Source: UBA2287 sp964479665
GTDB lineage: Bacteria; Bacteroidota; Bacteroidia; Bacteroidales; Tenuifilaceae
Assembly (NCBI GenBank): GCA_964479665.1
Contig: CAYZNN010000018.1
Span: forward strand, 9,255 to 73,254
Direction of reading: 5' to 3'
DNA length: 64,000 nucleotides
Below, one piece after another: positions 19,201 to 25,911 of the stretch (position 1 is the first letter of the stretch; each line of letters starts with the position of its first letter). The position numbers and the translations under genes were made by a program. Below the pieces are notes generated by a model that was not told where the DNA came from, ran no database searches, and was given only the letters and a program-made list of their open reading frames with translations.

Positions 19201-19618
19201 TGTGGTATTCAAAAGCCGTTACGATGCAGACGAGCGTTATGAGCAAGTGAAAGAAGGCAAACTTGCTGTAAGAGGGGGCTGGAGGGTTTACTCAAGCGGT
19301 CCTGGTATTTATATCGGAATAATAATTTCAAGACTTCTGGGCTTAAGGGTTGAATTTGGAAACGTAATTTTTGATCCGGTAATGCCAAAATCATTAAAAA
19401 CTTTAAAGGCACAATTTAAATTCTATGGTAAATACATTGAATTTGAATACAGAGTTAATGATAGGGAGTATGGGCCTAAATCAATCTCAATAAATGGGCA
19501 TTACATTTCTTTCGAAATTGAAGCAAACTCTTATAGGCAAGGCGGTGCACAAATTTTAAAAAAAACATTTTTGGAGCATTTGCAAAATGAAAAAAACAAA
19601 GTAATTATAAACCTATAA
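16295..19618 (+). CDS. GH94-family phosphorylase, probable 1,2-beta-oligoglucan phosphorylase
   Basis: 1107 residues with no signal peptide; cytoplasmic. It begins directly at the GH35 stop. The N-terminal half is beta-rich. The (alpha/alpha)6 catalytic part spans about residues 590-1030 and contains QFGGAAWGTRDVSQGPIDLL, NPNGGWPQWWMFDSYR and PFGGGDWNDSLQP. The Asp of GGDWND is the general acid of GH94 cellobiose-phosphorylase-type enzymes. A length near 1100 fits 1,2-beta-oligoglucan phosphorylases (founding member in Listeria) and is longer than cellobiose or chitobiose phosphorylases of about 800 residues. The reaction would split beta-1,2-gluco-oligosaccharides with phosphate into alpha-glucose-1-phosphate and a shortened chain, saving ATP. 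The linkage assignment rests on length plus the GH144 context. Confidence 0.85.
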   Translation: MKISNSLGLNFYFLENGLVKSIEANPIRISLKKASLFSKSLTNIYLRNRAVPYDFIPIIGPESNSQFYLEKDKYIAKGKWNNIEYQCVLQLSNKSLSWQWSVSIANKSSNIVELDIFYVQDVGLKTQSDGLVNEYYVSQYIERLILEDQKCGKVVCCRQNMRESNGHPWLLVACNEGALAASTDGMQFFGKTFRATGVPEALLSHSLNGEYAGESSVIALQSEPINLIPNEKQSIGFVAKYLSDHSLATSPYDLNLLPDLLIEFEESTPVSLQYEGKYPAKNIFSTSPLLPAEELSEEELSNFFGKGRTHIEKQNGEILSFYSDDRYHIVLKAKELLADRPHGHIMQAKTGLVPNESIMSTNTFAYGVFNSHLTQGNTNFNIFLSVCSSQFNTAVETGQRIFVKIDGKSYLLGVPSVYEIGLNHTRWIYKFKDHIFQVRTWTSKAAHQINLDFKVIKGSRVNITITNHFDEANGWQVSGGLSERDFIAKPKANSIIASKYPDAQFRIFVQDPTAEFKISKENEISNSFFALDVINTSTFCISFLGEVRNPSKPIEIENSDEQWLNDCNDARKEWENLSLNLSLLGNQKDVAAINNIIPWYGMNALTHYLTPYGLEQFGGAAWGTRDVSQGPIDLLLSLEKFDEAKQVLRIIFSNQNPNGGWPQWWMFDSYRNIRAHEAHGDIFYWCIIALSNYIKATGDLKILDEELPFYSENPSTEVEKTPLSEHIDRLIKMIVDSFIPGTCLVPFGGGDWNDSLQPVSEELAQRMISSWTVEMNYQAFSQYQKVYELSGNWEKANELKIICSRIKADFNKHLIRDGVVAGYGLVEKDKSISVLLHPSDKTTGIHYSALPMNRGIISGIFTKEQAQHHQELVEKHLKGPDGVRLMDRPLKYQGGIQKIFQRAESSTFFGREIGLMYIHEHIRYAESLAIMGKAEGFMKALRQAIPIDYNDIVPFADIRQSNCYYSSSDVVFKSRYDADERYEQVKEGKLAVRGGWRVYSSGPGIYIGIIISRLLGLRVEFGNVIFDPVMPKSLKTLKAQFKFYGKYIEFEYRVNDREYGPKSISINGHYISFEIEANSYRQGGAQILKKTFLEHLQNEKNKVIINL

Positions 19619-19648
19619 TTGTTAAGTAACAATGAAAATTCGTATCCT

Positions 19649-20302
19649 ATGAAAAATAATTTTACGTTATTTGTAATCCTATTTATTACAACACTCCATG
19701 GATTAGGCCAACCATTTATTAACGATATCAATCGTTTTAAAGAGCAGGATAAGCTAAATCCGCCCCCTACCAATGCAATTCTATTTATTGGCAGTTCTTC
19801 TTTCACCATGTGGTACGATGTTCAGGAACAATTTCCTGATTACACCATTATCAATAGGGGCTTTGGTGGTTCAACCCTTGAAGACTTAATAAGATACGTA
19901 GAATATATTGTTTACCCCTACAAACCTAAACAAATTGTAATCTATTGTGGTGAGAACGACTTTGCCTCAAGCGATACAATTTCGGTGCAAATAGTTGCAG
20001 AACGCTTTACTCATCTTTACAATCTCATTGTTATTAAGTACCCTGATGTGAAAATTTCATACGTTTCGATGAAACCAAGCCCTTCAAGGTGGCACCTATC
20101 AAAAAGGTTCATTGATGGAAATAGGTTTATTCAGCAGTTCTTAGAAGCCAAACCCAATACGAGCTTCATAAATGTGTGGGACAAAATGCTCAAAAGTAGT
20201 GGCATACCCGACTCCACTATTTTTCTGGAAGATATGCTGCATATGAATAAAAATGGCTATGCAATTTGGCAAAAGGAAATTTTAAAACACTTGCATAGGT
20301 AA
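19649..20302 (+). CDS. Secreted SGNH/GDSL-type esterase
   Basis: 217 residues from the ATG at 19649 (MKNNFTLFVILFITTLHGLG, a type I signal peptide). An upstream TTG at 19619 would place ten residues before the signal and is less likely. All SGNH blocks are visible: ILFIGSSSFTMW (nucleophile Ser), RGFGGSTLEDL (Gly), YCGENDFAS (Asn) and EDMLHMNKNGY (Asp-x-x-His). It lies 30 bp after GH94, at the end of the plus-strand glycan locus. Natural cyclic beta-1,2-glucans can carry succinyl or other acyl groups, so a periplasmic deacylase of the glycan is a reasonable inference. The fold is secure; the substrate is unknown. Confidence 0.85.
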   Translation: MKNNFTLFVILFITTLHGLGQPFINDINRFKEQDKLNPPPTNAILFIGSSSFTMWYDVQEQFPDYTIINRGFGGSTLEDLIRYVEYIVYPYKPKQIVIYCGENDFASSDTISVQIVAERFTHLYNLIVIKYPDVKISYVSMKPSPSRWHLSKRFIDGNRFIQQFLEAKPNTSFINVWDKMLKSSGIPDSTIFLEDMLHMNKNGYAIWQKEILKHLHR

Positions 20303-20475
20303 CAACTAAAATTATGGCAATGAGAATATCGAGTACAAACAGCGCTTTTACACCAAACATAGTGATTCGATAGCCCGAAGCAACAGCTGCAGGGATGGAA
20401 ACAATTGCACCAACCAACAGAAGCCTATCGGCTAGGGTTTTCTTATTTCTTCAAATTTATCGGGCGGGTTCAAGC
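20303..20475 (-). pseudogene. Frameshifted fragment of a membrane sensor-like gene
   Basis: On the minus strand a stretch reads PPDKFEEIRK in one frame and continues TLADRLLLVGAIVSIPAAVA then SGYRITMFGVKALFVLDIL in the next frame. The switch falls in a short A-run, as expected for a single-base indel. The segment looks like the start and first membrane helices of a transmembrane signalling protein such as a sensor kinase, but the rest of the gene is missing. I read it as the relic of a gene cut off when the neighbouring glycan locus was rearranged. Identification is weak. Confidence 0.4.
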
Positions 20476-20587
20476 CACTTTGTTTTTTCTGTAATCAAAG
20501 TTAAAAAAACAATCGTTTAATCATCATCTTTACCTTTTTGACGATATAGAAAAGTCTTTTCGGTTACTTTTTAAGCATATAGACTAA

Positions 20588-20639
20588 ACATAAAACATAT
20601 ATAAACATCATTTATTTGTTGTTTATATATGTTTTATGT
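20588..20639. repeat. Perfect inverted repeat, 20-bp arms, 12-nt loop
   Basis: The arms 20588-20607 and 20620-20639 are exact reverse complements, separated by 12 nt. They are purely A/T-rich (core ATAAAACATATATAAAC). The repeat lies between the relic and the broken gene at 20688. There is no G/C-rich stem and no one-sided U-tract, so it is not a classical terminator. An AT-rich cruciform, a protein-binding palindrome or a bidirectional transcription stop are all possible. Confidence 0.85.
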
Positions 20640-20687
20640 GTTCAATAATAAAAAAACTTTTGGTTATATTTAACCTGTTCTTTAATA

Positions 20688-21461
20688 TTGAGATTGACAA
20701 ATACTAAATACTATATTTTAACCGGTTTGCTTTCGTGGTGCTGTGCTATAGCATTTTCACAGCAATTTCCACGTAAGGTGCTAAACAATCCCATTGATAA
20801 TGCTCAATGGCTCAATAGCCATTTAATTGCAGAGGAGGTTCGAGCATTCGATGTATCGTCAGTAACCGACACTTCTCAGGTATTTCTGATTAATGGATAT
20901 GCCGAGCATTCCATTCAAAACCCAAACGACTGGAGTTCAATTCGACAGGGAGTTTACCCTACTTCTGTAACTATTGTATTCACTAAACAGCCAGTAATCT
21001 ATTCCGATTGGAAAACGAATTACCATCTTTTACTGGCAAACCGAATTGAGCAAGCTATAGCCCTCGACTGTAGTCTTAATTCAGATAATATAAAATGAAA
21101 CATTATTATACAGAATAAGGAAACCATAACCAAAAGGGCAACATTGCTACCCCATGGCATACTAATAGGTTACCGTAGAATTATTCCTCAACCGCTTTCT
21201 CGGCGAACTATGGTTCAACTTACAGCAGAGCCCAAAAACATTATGGATGAGTGCCGCCAACGGCATCAAATTAAAGAGCCTATTGCGCAATTATCCGAAA
21301 ACGAATTGAAAGAATTTCTTTATCCCCAATCGGTTACAAACCGAAATATTGAATACCAAAAGCAACAAAAAAAGGGAATGCCAAAAGAGCCCGAATGTCC
21401 ATCGTTTACCTCACGGGCTCAGAAACCAAAGAGAAAAATTTTTGATTGGTTATTCAGGTAG
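20688..21461 (+). pseudogene. Unrecognised secreted-protein gene interrupted by an in-frame TGA
   Basis: The frame from TTG 20688 encodes a signal-like start (YYILTGLLSWCCAIAFSQQ) and 136 residues to TGA 21096-21098. It then continues in the same frame, open and protein-like, for another 120 codons to 21461 (KRATLLPHGILIGYRRIIP, QLSENELKEFLYPQSV, PKRKIFDWLFR). There is no ATG at the 5' end, so the start codon may also be lost. I do not recognise the family. The two halves of equal quality, separated by one stop, suggest a recent nonsense mutation of a 257-residue periplasmic or secreted protein. A true short 136-residue protein is the alternative. Confidence 0.6.
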
Positions 21462-21464
21462 CAC

Positions 21465-21947
21465 CTACCCTACTTGGTATTCGGCTACTTCAACTGAAAT
21501 TTCCTTCTCGGTACAAATTTTCTGAACCTTATCCTTTATATCCACCACCTTGGCGTAAGGTAACCACCCAAGAGCAATAACTTTCTTTTTGCCGCTTCGC
21601 TTAAAAAATGCCATGTAAGTAGGACCCAAACGGACCTTTTTAATGGTTTGCCAAATTATTTGTTCGGGCACTTTACGGAGCATGCTAAACTGGTACTCAA
21701 GTGCATAATCGTCGGCATTAATAAATATTTTGGTGCGCGAGCCTGCAAAAAGTAAATACAGGAAGTACCCCAACTGCAGCATAAATAAACCTAAAAAGAT
21801 GAAAAGTAGCGTTTGACCTACAATATGCGAAAGCAGGTAGATGATAACACCAGTAATGGAAAAAATTAAGGTTAAAAGAATGGCAAAACGTTTAAATTTT
21901 GCACCTTTTTCTTCGGCTTCGTTAAGATTTATTGAAAATGGTTCCAT
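21465..21947 (-). CDS. Small membrane protein of unknown function
   Basis: 160 residues. A short polar N-terminus is followed by two membrane helices (FAILLTLIFSITGVIIYLL and LLFIFLGLFMLQLGYFLYLL) and a soluble C-terminal half of about 90 residues with a beta-strand pattern (KIFINADDYALEYQF, FFKRSGKKKVIALGWLPY). The layout resembles small PH-domain-like membrane proteins, but I cannot name a family. It is convergent with the broken gene at 20688-21461 (3-bp gap). Confidence 0.7.
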   Translation of the reverse strand: MEPFSINLNEAEEKGAKFKRFAILLTLIFSITGVIIYLLSHIVGQTLLFIFLGLFMLQLGYFLYLLFAGSRTKIFINADDYALEYQFSMLRKVPEQIIWQTIKKVRLGPTYMAFFKRSGKKKVIALGWLPYAKVVDIKDKVQKICTEKEISVEVAEYQVG

Positions 21948-21970
21948 GTTTTTTTATTGTTTGGCAATAC

Positions 21971-21978
21971 CAAAGGTA
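21971..21978 (-). promoter_or_regulatory. Bacteroidota -7 box (TACCTTTG)
   Basis: CAAAGGTA on the plus strand is TACCTTTG on the minus strand, matching TAnnTTTG, 23 bp before the start of the membrane protein gene ending at 21465. No clear -33 box is seen. Confidence 0.45.
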
Positions 21979-22047
21979 AACAGATTAAGAATTGAATCCA
22001 TCTTAAAGCAGAAAAAATGTGATAGTAATGAAACTGTACAAACAAAA

Positions 22048-22067
22048 AACCCCTCTGACGAGGGGTT
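22048..22067 (-). terminator. Rho-independent terminator after glyA
   Basis: The stem AACCCCTC/GAGGGGTT has a 4-nt loop and is followed, on the minus strand, by a run of T. It lies 20 bp past the glyA stop. Confidence 0.85.
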
Positions 22068-22087
22068 TCGATTAAAAAATGGAATTT

Positions 22088-23368
22088 TTACCATGCAAAT
22101 AGGGGAAATCCATGCATAAGGTCATTTACCTTTTTCCTTACTGCAGAAATGGTAGCTTCATTATCAATATTCGAAATAACCTCATCAATCATGTCAACAA
22201 TCAAAGGCATATGCTCTTCCTTAAGGCCACGAGTAGTAACTGCTGGCGTTCCAACACGAATACCCGAAGTTAGGAAAGGCGAACGCGAATCGAAAGGAAC
22301 CATGTTTTTGTTTATGGTTATATCGGCTAAAACTAAAGTATTTTCAACCTTCTTACCAGAAATATCGGGGAATTTGGTACGCAGGTCAATGAGCATTGAA
22401 TGGTTGTCGGTACCACCCGATACTACCTTGTAACCTTTAGCCACAAAAGCATTAGCCATAGCAGCAGCATTCTTCTGTACCTGCAACTGGTAGGTTTTAA
22501 ATTGGGGCATAAGAGCTTCACCAAATGCAACAGCTTTTGATGCTATTACATGCTCCAGCGGGCCTCCCTGTATACCGGGGAATACGCTGCTATTCAGAAT
22601 CTGCGACATCATTTTAACTTCACCTTTGGGAGTCTTCAGTCCCCATGGGTTCTCAAAGTCTTTGCCCATGAGAATAATGCCACCACGTGGCCCACGGAGG
22701 GTTTTGTGTGTGGTTGAAGTTACAATGTGGGCATATTTAACAGGATTGTCTAAAACGCCAGCAGCAATGAGTCCTGCAGGGTGAGCCATATCGAACATGA
22801 AAAGGGCGCCAACCTTATCGGCTATTTCGCGCATACGCTTGTAATCCCACTCGCGCGAGTATGCCGAAGCACCACCTACCAGCAACTTGGGTTTATGTTC
22901 CAATGCCAGCCTTTCCATATGGTCGTAATCAACCGTTTCGGTTTCGGGGCTAACCTGATAAGAAACAGCATTATACCACATACCCGACATGTTCACGGGC
23001 GAACCATGTGAGAGGTGACCTCCATGAGAAAGATCGAGACCTAAAAAAGTATCGCCCGGTTTAAGCACAGCCATAAATACAGCCATGTTAGCTTGAGCTC
23101 CCGAATGGGGCTGCACGTTGGCATATTCGGCACCAAAAAGTTTCTTGAGCCTATCAATAGCCAGCTGCTCGGTCTGGTCCACAATTTGGCAACCGCCATA
23201 GTAGCGAGCGCCAGGGTAGCCTTCGGCGTACTTGTTGGTTAGAACCGAACCCATGGCCTCAAGTACCTGGGGACTAACAAAATTCTCAGAGGCAATCAGT
23301 TCAATGCCATGCATTTGCCGTTCCTTTTCCTGCTCAATCAGGTTGAATATTTCAGTATCTCTCATCAT
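22088..23368 (-). CDS. glyA: Serine hydroxymethyltransferase
   Basis: 426 residues, full length for SHMT. The enzyme interconverts serine and tetrahydrofolate with glycine and 5,10-methylene-tetrahydrofolate, using PLP, in the cytoplasm. Visible family motifs are GIELIASENFVSPQVLEAMG, NKYAEGYPGARYYGGCQ, NVQPHSGAQANMAVF, LDLSHGGHLSHGSPVN, MFDMAHPAGLIAAG, and the PLP-lysine segment VTSTTHKTLRGPRGG. The gene is a stand-alone unit with its own terminator, 38 bp downstream of the receiver gene. Confidence 0.97.
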   Translation of the reverse strand: MMRDTEIFNLIEQEKERQMHGIELIASENFVSPQVLEAMGSVLTNKYAEGYPGARYYGGCQIVDQTEQLAIDRLKKLFGAEYANVQPHSGAQANMAVFMAVLKPGDTFLGLDLSHGGHLSHGSPVNMSGMWYNAVSYQVSPETETVDYDHMERLALEHKPKLLVGGASAYSREWDYKRMREIADKVGALFMFDMAHPAGLIAAGVLDNPVKYAHIVTSTTHKTLRGPRGGIILMGKDFENPWGLKTPKGEVKMMSQILNSSVFPGIQGGPLEHVIASKAVAFGEALMPQFKTYQLQVQKNAAAMANAFVAKGYKVVSGGTDNHSMLIDLRTKFPDISGKKVENTLVLADITINKNMVPFDSRSPFLTSGIRVGTPAVTTRGLKEEHMPLIVDMIDEVISNIDNEATISAVRKKVNDLMHGFPLFAW

Positions 23369-23406
23369 TATTATAAAAATTTATCGTGGTTTGATTTGTA
23401 AGCAAT

Positions 23407-23790
23407 TTACCAACCCATATCCTGCAGAAGGCGCATAATGGTGGTTCGCTGAATGGGCTTGGTTATAAAACCTTTCATGCCAATATTCAGGCACTCATCT
23501 TCCATATTGGAATTGGCAAAGGCAGTTTGAGCAACAATGTTAAGGCCCGGGTGCTGCTGTAAAAGTTGGCGGGTTATTTCAAGCCCATTGATATCGGGCA
23601 AACGAATATCCATTAAAATAAGGTCGGGCAGGGTGTTGCGGGCAATATAATCGAAAGCCTCAGAGCCACTCTTAACAAAATCGACCTGTGCACCAGTGGT
23701 TTTAAATATTTCGCGGTAGAGGGTACGGCTAATGCTATCGTCCTCAACAACCAGTATAATTTTTCCAGCGCAATTTATATTTTCGCTCAT
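23407..23790 (-). CDS. Stand-alone response regulator receiver domain
   Basis: 127 residues from the ATG at 23790 (MSENINCAGKIILVVEDD); a longer in-frame start upstream would overlap the promoter. It is a single complete receiver: acidic pair VVEDDS, phospho-acceptor Asp in LILMDIRLPDINGLE, Thr in VAQTAF and Lys in FITKP. There is no output domain, so it acts by protein contact or phosphotransfer, like CheY or Spo0F. No histidine kinase is adjacent, and its partner is unknown. Confidence 0.9.
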   Translation of the reverse strand: MSENINCAGKIILVVEDDSISRTLYREIFKTTGAQVDFVKSGSEAFDYIARNTLPDLILMDIRLPDINGLEITRQLLQQHPGLNIVAQTAFANSNMEDECLNIGMKGFITKPIQRTTIMRLLQDMGW

Positions 23791-23820
23791 GTTTAGATGT
23801 TTACAGGGTATTTCGAGGTG

Positions 23821-23828
23821 CAAATATA
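23821..23828 (-). promoter_or_regulatory. Bacteroidota -7 box (TATATTTG)
   Basis: CAAATATA on the plus strand reads TATATTTG on the minus strand, about 31 bp before the receiver start at 23790. The -33 box is not convincing. Confidence 0.45.
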
Positions 23829-23955
23829 AACAACTTATTGAAAAGTAGGTTTAAAACGTTTTCATATTGATGAATTGCAATTCTTTGAGCAAAACATGTA
23901 ATAATTGAGCTAGGTGGTGTTAACCTACAAGAAGAATGAACTGTTGAGCTTGCAA

Positions 23956-24246
23956 CTACTTAAAACTATTCAGCATTAGGTCAATTTTATCGAAAAGTTC
24001 ACCAACACCCAGCGCAGCCCAAAGAATGAATATGCCTAAAAGTACTTTTAAAACCCAATGGATTGAAAAACCAAACCACTTCTTAGCGAGCGTATTAGTC
24101 CAAGGGAAGTAAACCATTGAAAGCAATACAATAAATACCCCAAAAAATGGGTCGTTGCCCCAGAATGTGTTTATTCCGCCAATGGCAAAAAAGAGTACCC
24201 CAAAAGTTAGGCTTAATGCCCACCAAATAATACTTCCGTTTTTCAT
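23956..24246 (-). CDS. Small integral membrane protein, unknown function
   Basis: 96 residues with three hydrophobic segments (IIWWALSLTFGVLFFAIGGI, DPFFGVFIVLLSMVYFPW, WVLKVLLGIFILWAALGVG) and short polar ends. There are no catalytic motifs. It is preceded at 27 bp by the hypothetical gene ending at 24274 and may be cotranscribed with it. No family is recognised. Confidence 0.65.
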   Translation of the reverse strand: MKNGSIIWWALSLTFGVLFFAIGGINTFWGNDPFFGVFIVLLSMVYFPWTNTLAKKWFGFSIHWVLKVLLGIFILWAALGVGELFDKIDLMLNSFK

Positions 24247-24273
24247 AGTGTTTAGTTTTAGGTTTGTTTCGAA

Positions 24274-24744
24274 TTACCGAATAAATTCGGCCAGCAGTTT
24301 CATTTTAAAAAAGAGGTTAGAGAATTGCAGGCCCATGCTCGACCTCTCAATTTGGTGTAGCGACCCGTGATACTGCTTCTGATTGCGAAGATCCTCTATC
24401 TTTTCGTCGATACTTTTAAAGAGCCATTCGCTGTCCTCCCCTAAGTATCGACCATTCCGCTCGTCGCGAATATGATTCGCCTCAATAGTTCCTCTCTTTA
24501 TGGTTGAAAAGGCAAACCGAACTCCGCGGGCTTTCTTAATGCGTTCGTTCTTAAGCAATGATAGTAGCTTGTCGTAATCAATCTTTTTACTTTTCTGCGC
24601 TGTTTCAAATGCTTTTAAGTTGAGTTTCAGCTCACGGATAAGCAAATCTCTGGTGGCTCTATTGCTCTTCACCATCTCACCCAGCGAAGAAACAATATCG
24701 GCAATATTCTTTATGCCCGAAAGCCAACTCCAAGCCATATTCAT
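24274..24744 (-). CDS. Hypothetical helical protein
   Basis: 156 residues, mostly charged and helical (SNRATRDLLIRELKLNLKAF, KIDYDKLLSLLKNERIKKA, WLFKSIDEKIEDLRNQKQY). It has no signal peptide or membrane helix. It resembles uncharacterised cytosolic helical-bundle proteins; I recognise no family. The start at 24744 has a second Met two codons later. Confidence 0.65.
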   Translation of the reverse strand: MNMAWSWLSGIKNIADIVSSLGEMVKSNRATRDLLIRELKLNLKAFETAQKSKKIDYDKLLSLLKNERIKKARGVRFAFSTIKRGTIEANHIRDERNGRYLGEDSEWLFKSIDEKIEDLRNQKQYHGSLHQIERSSMGLQFSNLFFKMKLLAEFIR

Positions 24745-24758
24745 TCACATTTAGTTCC

Positions 24759-24766
24759 CAAAAATA
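24759..24766 (-). promoter_or_regulatory. Possible -7 box (TATTTTTG)
   Basis: CAAAAATA on the plus strand gives TATTTTTG on the minus strand, 15 bp before the start of the helical protein gene. A match this A/T-rich is weak without a -33 box. Confidence 0.35.
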
Positions 24767-25085
24767 ACGAAGTGCAATGTAAACTAATATATTGTTTTAA
24801 CTATTTTTTAAATGAAATATAATAGCTAGCTTGAACAAATTATGTTGTCAGGCTTTTAATATCTTTTTGAAATTTGGGATTACTGAATGGTATTGTTGGA
24901 GCCTCTATATAAAACCAAACTGCTTGTCTATGCAATACATCCCTTTAAGTAGAGAAACGGGATTAATGTGCGATCCCCAAGGGAGGGCATAACATCAAAA
25001 CAAGCAACCTTTAACAGGTCTATTTTAATTTTGCCTCCTGCTCTTTTTTTCAGCAAGCTGCCATTCGCAGTTAGCTAAATTAAAA
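24767..25085. other. Gene-free stretch
   Basis: I find no open frame with protein character, no RNA gene and no strong repeat here. It is A/T-rich and separates the minus-strand hypothetical gene from the tRNA terminator. Confidence 0.6.
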
Positions 25086-25107
25086 AACCCCAGCATACGC
25101 TGGGGTT
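25086..25107 (-). terminator. Rho-independent terminator of tRNA-Met
   Basis: The stem AACCCCAGC/GCTGGGGTT with loop ATAC is followed on the minus strand by T-rich sequence, 13 nt past the tRNA 3' end. Confidence 0.85.
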
Positions 25108-25119
25108 CTTGTTTTAGTG

Positions 25120-25193
25120 TAGCGAGAGGCGGGCTTGAACCGCCGACCTCATGATTATGAATCATGCGCTCTAACCAGCTGAGCTACCTCGCC
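25120..25193 (-). tRNA. tRNA with CAT anticodon (elongator Met, or Ile2)
   Basis: A full cloverleaf reads on the minus strand: acceptor GGCGAGG/TCTCGCT with G-T closings, D-stem GCTC/GAGC, anticodon stem CATGA/TCATG with loop TTCATAA (anticodon CAT), and T-stem GGCGG/CCGCC with TTCAAGC. CCA is not encoded. It lacks the three G-C pairs of initiator tRNA, so it is elongator Met or the lysidine-modified Ile2. Sequence reading favours Met, but identity elements cannot be fully judged. Confidence 0.93.
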
Positions 25194-25224
25194 ATTACAA
25201 TCCTGCTTTTGCTCTTTAGCGGGG

Positions 25225-25255
25225 CAAAAGTATAAAATATTTCGTACGTCGCAAA
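25225..25255 (-). promoter_or_regulatory. Promoter of tRNA-Met
   Basis: On the minus strand: TTTG (25252-25255), a 19-bp spacer, then TACTTTTG (25225-25232), exactly the Bacteroidota consensus, 31 bp before the tRNA 5' end. Confidence 0.75.
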
Positions 25256-25424
25256 CCTTTCTACTAAAAAAAATACGTTAGGTGACTACTCTCATTGCCC
25301 CACCTAATGATATTAACATTCAGCGCAGTTTTGTGTTGATAAATAAACAGTCGCTCACTATTGCAAATATGGCATTTATGTATATCTTGCATAAAGTGTA
25401 AGGAAAAAAGAAAAATACGCAAAC

Positions 25425-25820
25425 ATGAATACAACTACTGTAGGATCGAGAATTGAGATTGAGTTCACCATGAACACCTCTCCATCACTTCTTTTTAGCC
25501 GCCTTAGTACCCCATCGGGACTGTCGGAGTGGTTTGCCGACGATGTTTCAATTCAGGGGAATATTTATACTTTTACCTGGAACCGAATGGAGCAGAAAGC
25601 TGAACTCGTTTCCCTGAAAGAGAACAAAATGGTTCGGTTCCGCTGGCTCGACAAGGGCGATACCGACGAAGCATACTTCGAATTCCGAATACTTCAGCAC
25701 GAACTTACTGGCGATTTAGCGCTCCACGTTACCGAAGCCCTTGCCGACGACGATACCGATGATGCTATATCTCTGTGGAACTACCAAATTGGTGAACTCA
25801 AGCGCAACCTGGGCATATAA
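25425..25820 (+). CDS. START-like (SRPBCC-fold) domain protein
   Basis: 131 residues. It is a small helix-grip protein of the START-like/AHSA1-related type common in Bacteroidota: IEIEFTMNTSPSLLFSRLST, PSGLSEWFADDV, FTWNRMEQKAEL, FRWLDKGDTDEAYFEF and a C-terminal helix ISLWNYQIGELKRNL. Such proteins bind hydrophobic ligands, but the role of this one is unknown. It is cytoplasmic, with no signal peptide. A promoter lies between it and the lptF-like gene, so it is probably monocistronic. Confidence 0.85.
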   Translation: MNTTTVGSRIEIEFTMNTSPSLLFSRLSTPSGLSEWFADDVSIQGNIYTFTWNRMEQKAELVSLKENKMVRFRWLDKGDTDEAYFEFRILQHELTGDLALHVTEALADDDTDDAISLWNYQIGELKRNLGI

Positions 25821-25856
25821 CCTCTTCATACTTTTTCGCGGCTACTTCCGTTAGTA

Positions 25857-25888
25857 ATTGCGAAGGGAATAAAAAAACTGTACTTTTG
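25857..25888 (+). promoter_or_regulatory. Promoter of the LptF/LptG-like gene
   Basis: ATTG (25857-25860), a 20-bp spacer and TACTTTTG (25881-25888) fit the Bacteroidota pattern. The GTG start at 25912 follows 23 bp later. Confidence 0.65.
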
Positions 25889-25911
25889 CCCTTCAAGTAA
25901 GCGCTGTAACT

